From positions 1,941,501 to 2,005,500 of the forward strand of contig NZ_SZNK01000001.1 in NCBI RefSeq assembly GCF_005217615.1: 64,000 nucleotides of DNA, given 5' to 3'. Shown here piece by piece: positions 30,001-36,854 of this stretch. The translations under genes were made by a program, and so were the position numbers. This DNA is from Brevibacillus antibioticus (GTDB lineage: Bacteria > Bacillota > Bacilli > Brevibacillales > Brevibacillaceae). Each line of letters begins with the position of its first letter. The first letter of the stretch is position 1. The notes beneath the pieces were generated by a model, which was not told where the DNA came from, ran no database searches, and saw only the letters and a list, made by a program, of their open reading frames with translations.

Positions 30001-33000
30001 CTTGTACTGAATGCTCAGTTCTGGCAGCTCTCCCCCGTGGTAAAGCTCGCCAAGCTCTTGAACCAGAATGCCAATCGATACACCATCCACCACAATATGG
30101 TGCAAATCCAGCATGAAGAGATGGCGTTCTGGAGCTAGTTTGACCAGTCCAGCGCGAATCAGTGGCGCTTTTTCCAAATCGAATGGTTGAATAAATTGCT
30201 CGACGATTTGTTTGAGCTCTCCCTCTGTTGACTCCATCAGCGAGATTTCCAGCTCGACATCTTCATGTACGCGCTGAACAGTCTCCCCTTTCATGGAGTG
30301 GAACGAGGTACGCAGAGATTCATGGCGACTCACCAGACTCTTGAGCGCTTGCTGCAAACGCTTTGTATCCAGCTTGCCATCGATGTACAGGATACCCGGC
30401 ATGTTGTAGCTGATGCCTGCACCTTCCATCTGTCGGAGAATAAACATTCTCTTTTGTGCAGAAGACACCGAGTAATACTCCTGCTTTTGGACAGGCTCAA
30501 TCGTCATATACTTGCCTTTGCCAGCAGTTGCGATGTATGCCGACAAATCAGCGATTGTAGGCGATTCAAACAGTGTTTTCAACGGCACATCTACTTGAAG
30601 GGTGCGATGGATCAAAGAAATGACGTTCATCGCCTTCAACGAGTGTCCACCCAACTCGAAGAAATGATCGTATACCCCGATTTGGTTCACGCCAAGTACA
30701 CTTTGCCAAATGTCTGCGAGCGTGGCTTCCACTTCATTGCGCGGCGCTACATACTCTGCTTCAGATGAGGATGCTCCCTCAGGTTGAGGCAATGCTTTGC
30801 GATCTACCTTGCCATTTGCCGTGAGCGGCAGCTTCTCCAAGTAAACAAAATAAGAAGGAACCATATAAGATGGCAAATGGGAAGCCATGTAAGCTCTCAG
30901 GTCGGCTGTCTTGATTTCCTGATCGGAAACGAGATAGGCGTACAAGTTGCTTTGCCCTTTTTCATCTGGACGAGCAAGAACAATGGCCGTTTTTATCCCG
31001 TCATGCTGCAAAAGCCTTGCTTCGATCTCACCCAGTTCGATCCGGTGGCCTCTGATTTTGACCTGATGGTCGATGCGTCCGAGATATTCCACGTTGCTGC
31101 AGGCTAAGTACCTTACCATATCGCCAGTACGATACATCCTACTACCCGGTTCAAACGGATTGTCAATGAAGCTGGCTGTTGTCAGGTCTTCACGATTCCA
31201 ATAGCCGCGGGCCAAACCATCGCCAGCAATGCACAGTTCTCCTGCAACCCCTACAGGCTGGAGCTGGTTGCTCGCATTTACAACATACAAACGGACGTTA
31301 TCAATCGGTTTGCCAATAGGAATCACGCCATACTCTGGCAAACGAGGGCAAATCCAGTATGTCGCATCAATCGTGGATTCTGTAGGTCCATAGAGATTAA
31401 TTAACTGTGCTGTTTGCGTCTGGTAAAAGCGCGAAACAAGTGCAGGTGTCAATGCCTCTCCACCGCAGAAAACGCGTTGCAAGCTCGTGCAAGAGCTCCA
31501 TCCCGGTTCGGTCATGATCAGGTCCAGCAAGGAAGGCACCATCTGTAAAGTCGTGATCTTCTCCTCGCTGATCATACGCGTCATGTACTCGATGTCACGA
31601 TGCCCGTCTGGCTTTGCAAGGACCAGGCGTCCCCCCGTGATCAGTGGCAAATAAAATTCCCATACGGATGCATCGAAGGAAAATGGCGTTTTTTGCAAGA
31701 CAGCATCCTCAGTAGTCAGTGGGAAGGCATTCTTCATCCAAAGCATGTGATTGCAAATCGCTTGATGCGCGATCATAACCCCTTTGGGATTTCCAGTCGA
31801 TCCAGATGTATAGATGACATAGGCCAAGTCATCCCTGCCAGAGTCATGGTCAAGATTGGTGTCGTCACCTGCATAAATCGCTTCATCGTCTACGTCGATG
31901 ATTTCTCCCGCATACTCTACTGTCTCTTTTAAATGACGCTGTGTCAGTAGAATCGGAGCCTTGCTGTCGCTGAGCATGTATTGGATTCTTTCTGGCGGGT
32001 AGGTAGGATCAATTGGCGTATACGCCCCACCTGCTTTTAACACGGCCAACATGCTCACGACCATCCCAATGGAACGGTCTACCATAATTCCGATCAATGT
32101 ATCTGGTTGCGTTCCTTTACTTCGCAGCAAACGAGCTACTTGATTGGCTCGGGAGTTCAACTGTCGATAGGTCAAGGTGTATCCGTCATAGACTACAGCT
32201 ACTTGATCTGGCGTAAGCAATACTTGGTCTTCAAACATTTGATGCAAAACCTGATCAGCGGAACGTTCGACAAAAGTATCGTTGACGTTCAGGATGAGAG
32301 CGCGTTTTTCTGCTTCTGTCATCATGTCGATTTCTGCTAATTTGGCATTCGGTTGTGCACTAAGGGTACGCAGGATCTCCAGATAATGATGGGCCATTCT
32401 TTGGACGGTTTCTTTCTTGAACAGCTTCGTTCCAAATATGAATTGGAATTGAATGTCGGATTGCGATTCACTCGCATTCAAAGCAAGATCGAACTTTGAA
32501 ATTTTGTTAAACAACTCATACGGAGCTGCTGTAAGCTGCTCGATTTCCAGCGACTGCTGATTTGCATTTTCCAAAGAAAACATGGTGTCAAACAAAGGAT
32601 TTCGGCTAATGTCACGTTGAATCGCCAGCTTTTCCACCAGCTCCTCAAATGGATAATCCTGATTGTCATAGGCCGCCAGTGCATTTTGTTTCACTTCTTG
32701 CAAGAATTGGGTAAAGGTTTTGTCGCTCGCAGGCTGATTTCTCATCGCCAACGTATTCACAAAGATCCCCATGATGTTTTCCACATCGGCATGGGAACGA
32801 CCAGCGACAGGCGTACCTACAATGATATCCTCTTGGCCGGAATACTTGGACAGAAGCACATGATAAGCCGCGAGCAAGACCATATACAGGGTTGTTCCCG
32901 TATCTGTTGCCACCTTGCGCAAACGCTCCGCCAATTCTTTTCCTGTGTCAAGAAGCACAAGATCCCCTTCAAAGCTTTGAATGGTTGGACGCGAATAATC

Positions 33001-36000
33001 CGTCGACAGATTGAGCAAAGGAATTTCATCAGCAAACGTATTCAGCCAATGGAGCTCCTGCTTCTTATACACGTCTGTCTGGAACAGCTCATTTTGCCAG
33101 GCAGCGAAATCCTTGTATTGGAGAGAAAGAGGCTGCAAGGCTTCCCCCTGGTATAACTTGGCAAATTCACTCAGCAAAATTTGGGATGAAACACCGTCCG
33201 AGATGATATGGTGCATGTCGAGCAGGAACAAATGACGGTCTTTGCCCAACTTGACCAAGCCAGTTCGAATCAACGGAGCGATTCCGAGGTCAAAAGGACG
33301 GACAAAATCGCGCATGATCTGCTCCGCCTTGTCTTCTGTAGACTTCAGCATCAGGATTGGTACTTCGACCTCATCATGGACTTTTTGTACAGGCTCACCA
33401 TCGATACGGTGGAAGGAGGTGCGCAAGGCTTCGTGGCGCTTCGCCAATCGTTGGACGGTGCTCGCAAAACGATCGTAATCTAGCTTTCCTTCCAGTAACA
33501 TTGCACCCGAAATGTTATAGCTGATGCCGTTTCCTTCAAATTGCTGAAGGATGTACATTCTTTTTTGAGCAGAAGATACGGGATAAAATTCTTTGAACTC
33601 AACCGGTTGAATGGCTGTGTACTTGCTTTTCCCCGATTTCGAGATAAAGGCAGCGAGCTCAGATACGGTCGGATTCTCGAACAGCGCCTTTATTGGCAAA
33701 TCCACTTCCAACGCTTTGGAGACTTGAAAGATGACTGTCATAGCCTTCAGTGAATGTCCGCCCAAATCAAAGAAATGATCGTGAACGCCTACACGGCTAA
33801 CCCCCAGGGCCTGCTGCCAAATCTCAGCCAGTTTTGTTTCCGTTTCATTCTGCGGCGCGACGTACGCTGTTCCCGTTACAACTGCACCATCAGGCTTCGG
33901 CAATTTCTTCCGCTCTACTTTTCCATTGGCTGTCAGCGGAATTTCCTCCAAACGGACAAAGAAGGACGGGATCATGTAGGAAGGAAGTGTACTTCCCAGA
34001 TGCTCTCTCAATTCCGATACGGTCAACTCTTGCTCGGAAACAATGTAGGCATAGAGCACATTTTGACCACTGTCATCCTTGTCAGCAATGACGACAGCTT
34101 CCTTGATCCATTCATGCTGCGTCAAACGCGTCTCAATTTCGCCCATCTCAATCCGATGGCCACGAATTTTGACTTGATGGTCGATTCTTCCCATGTATTC
34201 CATATGGCCGTCGGGCAGCCATTTCGCCAGATCGCCTGTTCGATACATTTTGGTTCCCGGACGGAACGGATTATCGATGAATTTTTCCTGGGTCAGCTCT
34301 GGTCTATTGAAATACCCTTTGGCTACGCCATCTCCAGATATATACATCTCGCCAATGGAGCCAACGGGTATCGGCTGCATAGAGGAATCAAGCAAATAAA
34401 GCTGGACGTTGTCAGCAGGGACTCCGATTGGTACCGATTCTTGAATGGTTTTTTTAGGGTCATACAAATAAATCATGCAGCCTACAACCGTTTCGGTAGG
34501 TCCATACTCATTGAAAATCTTGACATTCTGTCCAAAGTTCTCATAGATTCTCTTCGCCAATTGGGTTGGCAAGTTCTCACCACCGACAATAAAGCGTCGG
34601 ATGCTGCTGTTTGTTCCATCTATTTCTTCAATTAGCTTCAGATGTGTTGGCGTCAGCTTGATGATTCCCACTTGATTATCTTGAATGATGTCTAAAATGA
34701 CCTGTACTTTATCTGTTCCTCTGTACACATAGATCGTATTGCCTGACAGAAGCGGCGTGAAGATCGAGGTGACAGTCAAATCAAACGAAATGGAAGAGTA
34801 TAGCGGAAAGTCTACAGCTTCCCCTTGGACATACTCCTTGTTAGCCCACCAAATGTAATTGACTAGACCTTGGTGGGTAATCATCGCACCTTTTGGATTC
34901 CCCGTGGACCCGGAAGTATAGATCATATACGCCAAATCGTCCGGTGTGCATGCTATGTCAAGATCCGTACTGTCTCCTTCAAACAAGGAAGGATTGTCTA
35001 GGTAGAAGATATCACCTTCAAACTCGACTTTTTCCTGAAGATGAGACTGCGTCATGAGAATCGTCGTCTGACTGTCATCCAGTAAATACTGAATTCTCTC
35101 TATCGGATACTCGGGATCAATGGGCAAATAGGCCCCGCCTGATTTTAGAACTGCCAGAATAGCCACGATCAACTCGAGTGAATGCTCCGCCATAATGGAG
35201 ACGATACTGCCTTGGATAATTCCTTTCCCATGCAAAGCTCTGGCCAACTGGTTGGAACGCTCCTGAAGCTCCTGATAAGTAAGGCGATCTTCACCGCAAA
35301 CAACCGCAACTTTCGAAGGCGTCTGTCTTGCTTGCTCCGCGATCAGCTCGAAAATCATTTTGTCGCGTGGATAATCGGCGGTCGTGTCGTTATAAGCTAC
35401 CAGCAATTGCTGTTTTTCCTCATCCGTGATGATTCCGATATCTTCAAGCAGTACATTCGGATTGTGAATGACCTGCTCTATGATCGTTTTCAAGTGCCCT
35501 TCTACTCGGTTCATGAATGACTCTTCATAAACCGCTGCGTTATAGCTCAACTTCACATACATCTCATTCGAAGGTGCGACCGCTACTACAACGTTAAAAT
35601 CATAGGAGGTCTGTTCTTCCCCATTCTCCACGTTGAATTGAAATCCTAAGGAGTCCTCCAGATCATTCAAACCACTATCCGGGTAGTTTTCATACGTTAC
35701 CAAATGATCGATTAACTCCTGTTTTAGTACCGTCTTGCTCTGAATCTCGTACAGCGGAGCGAAATCATAAGAAGCAGAAGCCAAGGCTTGCTTCTGAACT
35801 GTTTGTAGAAGCCCACTAAAGGTTTGTTTCCTAATCGTTTGCACGCGGGTTGGAATCGTGTTAATGAACAATCCAACCATGCTCTCAATCCCCTGGATCC
35901 CTGGCGGACGACCTGATACAACCGAACCGAATACCACATCGTCTGAACTTTTGTACTTGCTCGCCAAAATACCCCAAAGCGATTGAAACACGCTGCTCAT

Positions 36001-36750
36001 CGTAGCCTGATTTTGGTTGGCAATCTGCATCAGCTGCTGAGTCTTCTCAGGTGCAACGGTGAAAAGATTCTCCACATGTACATAATGGCCATCTTCCGCT
36101 ACATTCTTCTTTTTAGGGAAATCAGCCTGATGGTCATAGCCTTCCAGGTAGTTCTGCCAGTAAGTAAGTGCTTCTTCTTTGTTTTGCTTATCCAGCCACT
36201 TGATGTATTCGCTGTATGGTTTGGTCGCTTCCCGCGGAACTGCCTCGCCCTTACGAATTGCGGCATAGTACCCGAGCAGCTTATGAAGCAATACGCCCAA
36301 AGACCAACCGTCGACGATAATATGGTGGAATGCCCAAACGAACTGATACTGGCTCTCGCCCGTTTGGAAAATCGCTGCCTTCATCAAGATATCTTTCGTC
36401 AGCTCAAACGTATGGTGCTGGCTGGTATACGCTTTTATGTATTCGTTCTGATCATCTATTAGCAAATGCGCAATGTTTTCGAAATGAACGGTAACTTTTT
36501 TCTCTTTAAAAACAACCTGTCGAGGTCGCTGCAGGTTTTGATAAACAAACACAGTACGCAAAACCTCATTATTCTCTACTAGCTTGTTCATGCTCTCTTC
36601 AAAAATAGACAGGTGAAAATCGCCTTGGAGCTTTGCCGACATTTGGAGGCAGTAGGCGCTGCTGTCTGTATCTTTGACAGCATGAAACAACATACCCTCT
36701 TGCAATGGGGTTAACGGGTAAATTTTTGCAATGTTCTCTTGCTTATTCAT
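17287..36750 (-). CDS. tycC: Tyrocidine synthetase 3, six-module NRPS
   Basis: The 6487-aa enzyme adds the last six residues of the decapeptide and cyclises it. It has six C-A-PCP modules of about 1040 aa and a C-terminal thioesterase, with no epimerase. Each PCP carries LGGHSLKA or LGGHSLRA. Pocket readings give Asn, Gln, an unclear residue, Val, Orn and Leu. The first C domain has FHHIIVDGW, like the C domain after TycA, while the other five have MHHIISDG or close variants; the first therefore takes a D-residue donor from TycB. The N-terminal 25 residues (NKQENIAKIYPLTPLQEGML) are a COM-type docking region. The start is the ATG at 36750 after GAGGTG; four upstream codons in the open frame precede it. 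Confidence 0.97.
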   Translation of the reverse strand: MNKQENIAKIYPLTPLQEGMLFHAVKDTDSSAYCLQMSAKLQGDFHLSIFEESMNKLVENNEVLRTVFVYQNLQRPRQVVFKEKKVTVHFENIAHLLIDDQNEYIKAYTSQHHTFELTKDILMKAAIFQTGESQYQFVWAFHHIIVDGWSLGVLLHKLLGYYAAIRKGEAVPREATKPYSEYIKWLDKQNKEEALTYWQNYLEGYDHQADFPKKKNVAEDGHYVHVENLFTVAPEKTQQLMQIANQNQATMSSVFQSLWGILASKYKSSDDVVFGSVVSGRPPGIQGIESMVGLFINTIPTRVQTIRKQTFSGLLQTVQKQALASASYDFAPLYEIQSKTVLKQELIDHLVTYENYPDSGLNDLEDSLGFQFNVENGEEQTSYDFNVVVAVAPSNEMYVKLSYNAAVYEESFMNRVEGHLKTIIEQVIHNPNVLLEDIGIITDEEKQQLLVAYNDTTADYPRDKMIFELIAEQARQTPSKVAVVCGEDRLTYQELQERSNQLARALHGKGIIQGSIVSIMAEHSLELIVAILAVLKSGGAYLPIDPEYPIERIQYLLDDSQTTILMTQSHLQEKVEFEGDIFYLDNPSLFEGDSTDLDIACTPDDLAYMIYTSGSTGNPKGAMITHQGLVNYIWWANKEYVQGEAVDFPLYSSISFDLTVTSIFTPLLSGNTIYVYRGTDKVQVILDIIQDNQVGIIKLTPTHLKLIEEIDGTNSSIRRFIVGGENLPTQLAKRIYENFGQNVKIFNEYGPTETVVGCMIYLYDPKKTIQESVPIGVPADNVQLYLLDSSMQPIPVGSIGEMYISGDGVAKGYFNRPELTQEKFIDNPFRPGTKMYRTGDLAKWLPDGHMEYMGRIDHQVKIRGHRIEMGEIETRLTQHEWIKEAVVIADKDDSGQNVLYAYIVSEQELTVSELREHLGSTLPSYMIPSFFVRLEEIPLTANGKVERKKLPKPDGAVVTGTAYVAPQNETETKLAEIWQQALGVSRVGVHDHFFDLGGHSLKAMTVIFQVSKALEVDLPIKALFENPTVSELAAFISKSGKSKYTAIQPVEFKEFYPVSSAQKRMYILQQFEGNGISYNISGAMLLEGKLDYDRFASTVQRLAKRHEALRTSFHRIDGEPVQKVHDEVEVPILMLKSTEDKAEQIMRDFVRPFDLGIAPLIRTGLVKLGKDRHLFLLDMHHIISDGVSSQILLSEFAKLYQGEALQPLSLQYKDFAAWQNELFQTDVYKKQELHWLNTFADEIPLLNLSTDYSRPTIQSFEGDLVLLDTGKELAERLRKVATDTGTTLYMVLLAAYHVLLSKYSGQEDIIVGTPVAGRSHADVENIMGIFVNTLAMRNQPASDKTFTQFLQEVKQNALAAYDNQDYPFEELVEKLAIQRDISRNPLFDTMFSLENANQQSLEIEQLTAAPYELFNKISKFDLALNASESQSDIQFQFIFGTKLFKKETVQRMAHHYLEILRTLSAQPNAKLAEIDMMTEAEKRALILNVNDTFVERSADQVLHQMFEDQVLLTPDQVAVVYDGYTLTYRQLNSRANQVARLLRSKGTQPDTLIGIMVDRSIGMVVSMLAVLKAGGAYTPIDPTYPPERIQYMLSDSKAPILLTQRHLKETVEYAGEIIDVDDEAIYAGDDTNLDHDSGRDDLAYVIYTSGSTGNPKGVMIAHQAICNHMLWMKNAFPLTTEDAVLQKTPFSFDASVWEFYLPLITGGRLVLAKPDGHRDIEYMTRMISEEKITTLQMVPSLLDLIMTEPGWSSCTSLQRVFCGGEALTPALVSRFYQTQTAQLINLYGPTESTIDATYWICPRLPEYGVIPIGKPIDNVRLYVVNASNQLQPVGVAGELCIAGDGLARGYWNREDLTTASFIDNPFEPGSRMYRTGDMVRYLACSNVEYLGRIDHQVKIRGHRIELGEIEARLLQHDGIKTAIVLARPDEKGQSNLYAYLVSDQEIKTADLRAYMASHLPSYMVPSYFVYLEKLPLTANGKVDRKALPQPEGASSSEAEYVAPRNEVEATLADIWQSVLGVNQIGVYDHFFELGGHSLKAMNVISLIHRTLQVDVPLKTLFESPTIADLSAYIATAGKGKYMTIEPVQKQEYYSVSSAQKRMFILRQMEGAGISYNMPGILYIDGKLDTKRLQQALKSLVSRHESLRTSFHSMKGETVQRVHEDVELEISLMESTEGELKQIVEQFIQPFDLEKAPLIRAGLVKLAPERHLFMLDLHHIVVDGVSIGILVQELGELYHGGELPELSIQYKDFAHWQNQWVETEEFAAQEAYWIDTFTGEIPVLNLATDYPRPSVKSFEGERFVFGSGALLKKELNRLAHSTGATLYMVLLAAYNVLLSKYAGQEDIIVGAPTAGRSHAETDSIIGMFVNTLALRNEPLGDKTFLSFLAEVKNNTLKAFENQDYPLDELIDKLNIQRDLSRNPLFDTVFILQNMDQKPFEMEQLTFTPYMADVNQAKFDLSLEAYEEDEEIIFSLDYCTKLFTRKTIEKIAAHFIRILHVVMEQQAITLSEIMMLSDEEKHRLLVEFNQTQKEYPQNKTLHELFEEQVEKTPQVAAVEIGDKQMSYHELNERANQLAVTLRERGVKANQFVGIMANRSVEMVVGIIAILKAGGAYVPIDPEYPEERIAYMLEDCEARLVLTQKHLGAKLASSVSVECLYLEEENNYSPNRSNLEPIQTASDLAYVIYTSGTTGKPKGVMIEHCGIVNSVLWKKEEYQFSVDDRSLVPLSFAFDAFVLSFFTPILSGSTVVLAEDEEAKDPVSLRNLIATARCTQMTCVPSLFQAILECGSAADISSLQTVTLGGEKVTAQLVEKSNQQNPQLVIVNEYGPTESSVVATWQRISQLDSLITIGRPIANTSIYIVDKFHQLQPIGVVGEICIGGHGLARGYWNKPELTAEKFVSHPYLEGERMYKTGDLGKWLPDGTIEFVGRLDEQVKVRGYRIEIGEIESVMLSFEKLSSAVVIVHEDQQGQAALAAYYTAEEKLEVSNLWSYLSQSLPSYMIPTYLVQLDHLPLTPNGKIDRKALPKPEGRPVTGAEYVAPASSVESRLVEIWERVLGVNDIGVLDNFFQLGGHSLKAMSLAAQIHREYQVELPLRVLFATPTIQALAQYIETSGKDTHVPIQPVPQQAYYPVSSAQKRMFVLRQFEGTGTVYNMPSVMFIEGDLDRARFETAIQGLIKRHESLRTSFHTVNGEPVQRVHEAVELDVRYEDLTEDQVEQTIESFVQPFDLQKAPLLRVGLFNLGEKRHLFLMDMHHIISDGVSVGIIMEEFSKLYRNEYLPELAVQYKDFAVWQSDLFQTDIYTKHENYWLKSFAGDIPVLNLPADYSRPLVQSFEGDCISFQTDKTLMDELYKLAHENQTTLFMVLLAAYNVLLSKYSGQEDIVVGTPIAGRSHADVEKVLGMFVNTLALRNYPDGTKSFQAFLDDVKQNTLQAYAHQDYPFEALVEKLEIQRDLSRNPLFDTMFILQNLDKKAYELDGLKFEAYSGDGQQGNAKFDLTLEAYEDETGIQFGLVYSTKLFERDTMERMAGHFLEVLRGVIANQTAALREINLLGEEEKHLVTVAFNNTFAAYPRESTIQELFEEQVERTPEHTAVVMNEQMLTYRELNQKANQIASALRREEIGKDSVVGLIADRSLEMITGIMGIIKAGGAYLGIDPEHPSERISYMLEDGGVKVVLVQRHLLHLVEEGLIPIILEDESLEQEDASNLTNFNDAKDLAYVMYTSGSTGKPKGVMVEHRNVTRLVKNTNYVQVREEDRMIQTGAIGFDAMTFEIFGALLHGASLFLVSKDVLLDAEKLGSFLRENRITTMWLTSPLFNQLSQDNPAMFEGLRALIVGGEALSPRHINKVNNAYPALEIWNGYGPTENTTFSTCYLIEKEFEDNIPIGKPITNSTAYIVDRYNQPQPIGVPGELCVGGDGVARGYLNKPELTVDKFVPNPFVSGENMYRTGDLARWKTDGTIEYLGRIDQQVKIRGYRIELGEIETVLTNLAKVKEAVVTVMDDMNGQKALCAYFVPETELDAVELREAISKELPSYMVPAFYVQMDKLPLTANGKLDRRALPEPAGDRVQSSTYVAPQNATEQKLAEIWQEVLGIHPIGIHDNFFELGGHSLKAMNVITQVHKAFQVELPLKTLFESPTIHELAVYITASEFEQFETIQPVEQAEFYPVSFAQKRMYILHEFEGSGISYNVPNVLIIDGHLDYERFEHAIRTLVKRHESLRTSFHSINGEPVQRVHEDVTLLIGISEATEDQVEQRIQELVQPFDLEVAPLFRVDLIKLGAERHLFFMDMHHIISDGLSLAVIAKEFASLYEEKQLPDMRIQYKDFAAWQMKLSQSERFQKQEDYWTNVFAGEIPLLNLPNDFPRPTVQSFEGDTVAIGTGNQLLEEMRQLAANTGSTLFMVLLAAYNVLLSKYAGQEEIVVGTPIAGRSHADVERIVGMFVNTLALKNVVGGNLTFREFLGDVRQNALHAFEHQDYPFEHLVDKLQVRRDLSRNPLFDTMFSLGLADSSALEIAGLNMSPYPVDGNIAKFDIALDAMEQQDELLVQFSYCTKLFAKESIDRMATHYVNLLKSIIANPDCKLAEISVLSKDEMEQMLQDFNATKATYPTNKTFQELFEEQVEKTPNQVAVIFDDEQLTYRELNEKANQLARVLRQMGVKPESTVGIMVDRSLHMVVGTLGILKAGGAYVPIDPDYPLERQTFILEDSDAKLFLTLQKMNTQLVFPHETLYLDAEGLYQGDASNLEPVALPEHAAYIIYTSGTTGKPKGVVIEHRSYANVAFAWQDEYHLDTFPVRLLQMASFAFDVSTGDFARALLTGGQLVICPNEVKMDPASLYEIIKRYEITIFEATPALIMPLMHYIYENKLDISQMKLLILGADSCPAEDFKTLLARFSHTLRIVNSYGVTEACIDSSYYEETDVSSIRSGTVPIGKPLPNMQMYVMDQQLNLQPVGVVGELCIGGAGVARGYLNRPELTLEKFVPNPFAPGELLYRSGDLAKWRADGNMEFLGRNDHQVKIRGVRIELGEIETQLRKLDGILEAVVIAREDQRQEKYLCAYLVADHEIDTAQLRQELLKELPQAMIPSYFVTLEALPLTANGKIDRRSLPAPDVSLLRTTEYVAPRTVLETQLARVWEQVLNVEQVGILDDFFVIGGHSLRAMSVISSMHNEYQVDIPLRVLFEKPTIQQLAAHIEETAREHVISIQPAPAQEYYPVSSAQKRMYILHQFEGVGISYNMPSTMLIEGKLEPERLETAFKQLIERHESLRTSFAVVNGEPVQKIHEEVSFELSYTTITEDQAQEVLSSLVQPFDLGVAPLIRVRLLHIGEDRHVLFTDMHHSISDGVSSGILLTDLVQLYQGEVLPELRIQYKDFSVWQQEIFQSDAFNKQEQYWAQVFADEIPVLNLQTDFTRPSIQNFAGDQYTIGTGKQLMEGLNQLARETGTTLYMVLLATYNVLLSKYSGQEDIIVGTPITGRSHAELEPIVGMFVNTLAMRNKPHAGKTFTELLLEVKQNALDAYAHQDYPFEELVEKLDIPRDLSRNPLFDTMFTVQNNMDESIDLPGLTFAPFMTDQAGNHSKFDLTVIATEEREEINIGVEYSTSLFTRETIERVSNHFMAIAQIIVQNPHIRLSEIDMLRAEEKQQIFEKFNDTAVSYVQDKTLHQLFEEQVAKTPDQEAILFNGQSLTYSELNERANRLARVLRTKGVGPDRLVAVMAERSSEMIIGILGILKAGGAYVPIDPAYPQERIQYLLEDSNAALLLCQSDLSELLSRVSSGLDWLDLNAEHDVEMDGTNLASFNQPTDLAYVIYTSGTTGKPKGVMIPHRGIVNCLQWRRDEYSFGPGDKALQVFSFAFDGFVASLFAPLLGGATCVLPREGEAKDPVALKKLIAQAGVTHYYGVPSLFQAILDCSTAADFAPLRCVTLGGEKLPAQLVQKTKEKYPAIEINNEYGPTENSVVTTISRSIEVGQDITIGRPLANVQVYIVDTHHHLQPIGVVGELCIGGPGLARGYLNKPELTQEKFVPNPFMPGALMYKTGDLVKWRTDGTIDYIGRADEQVKVRGYRIEIGEIESTILAYDGIDQAVVVVQEDELTAGQYLCAYFIPVAEVSVSELRRHLAKELPAYMVPSYFVQLDQLPLSANGKVDRKALPKPQPSDATTREFVAPRTATEHQLAAIWQEVLGIDPIGITDHFFELGGHSLKATLLIAKVYEYMQIELPLNLIFQHPTIEKVADFITHKNFEGNYGRAILLNEATERKVFSFTPIGAQSVYYQKLADEIKGVSLYSFDFIEEDNRLEQYIEAILEIDPKGPYTLMGYSSGGNLAFDVAKELENQGHVVTDLILFDSYWKDKVMERTLAETESDIAQLFAEIGENIEMFNMTQEDFNLYAANEFVKQSFIRKTVSYVMHHNQLINTGATNAAIHLIQSELESGGEELVAVKWNEAAWTQATKQLMTYEGYGIHSRMLGGNYVSMNASILRNILQELFILK
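18040..21169 (-). other. TycC module 6: C-A(Leu)-PCP
   Basis: Boundaries are approximate. The pocket reads D-G-A-Y-T-G-E-V-V, a leucine code. The C-domain motif is MHHSISDG. The residue should be Leu10. Confidence 0.88.
21170..24289 (-). other. TycC module 5: C-A(Orn)-PCP
   Basis: Boundaries are approximate. The pocket reads D-V-G-E-I-G-S-I-D, the ornithine code. The PCP reads IGGHSLRAM. The residue should be Orn9. Confidence 0.88.
24290..27399 (-). other. TycC module 4: C-A(Val)-PCP
   Basis: Boundaries are approximate. The pocket reads D-A-F-W-I-G-G-T-F, the valine code. The residue should be Val8. Confidence 0.88.
27400..30519 (-). other. TycC module 3: C-A(unclear, expected Tyr/aromatic)-PCP
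   Basis: Boundaries are approximate. The pocket reads D-A-L-T-T-G-E-V-V. The last five residues equal those of the Leu module (module 6), and the A domain is very similar overall to TycB module 2. Tyrocidine has Tyr, Trp or Phe here, but the code alone does not settle it. Confidence 0.6.
30520..33639 (-). other. TycC module 2: C-A(Gln)-PCP
   Basis: Boundaries are approximate. The pocket reads D-A-W-Q-F-G-L-I-D, a known glutamine code. The residue should be Gln6. Confidence 0.85.
33640..36750 (-). other. TycC module 1: C(D-donor)-A(Asn)-PCP
   Basis: Boundaries are approximate. The pocket reads D-L-T-K-I-G-E-V-G, matching the asparagine code. The C-domain motif FHHIIVDGW resembles that of TycB module 1, as expected after an epimerase. 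The residue should be Asn5. Confidence 0.85.
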
Positions 36751-36789
36751 TCTGCACCTCAACTCTGTGATTTATCGATTTATAGAGGG

Positions 36790-36832
36790 TTCCTCCAATA
36801 AAAGCGAAATGACACAGCTTTTATTGGAGGAA
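36790..36832 (-). repeat. Perfect 16-bp inverted repeat in the tycB-tycC gap
   Basis: The arms TTCCTCCAATAAAAGC (36790-36805) and GCTTTTATTGGAGGAA (36817-36832) surround an 11-nt loop. It lies 22 nt after the tycB stop and about 40 nt before the tycC start. No T-run follows on the transcribed strand. In RNA it would form a strong hairpin that may stabilise or process the long message, or reduce read-through. Confidence 0.85.
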
Positions 36833-36854
36833 TAGCATTTCCTATGTCGCCTGA

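Noticed and set aside
33754..34635. + strand frame of 293 aa
   Set aside because: It is antisense to TycC module 1 and shares the same composition as other antisense frames; no ribosome site or family signal.
36751..36762. Start of tycC four codons upstream
   Set aside because: GAGGTG lies between the upstream codons and the ATG at 36750, so the ATG after it is the better start.
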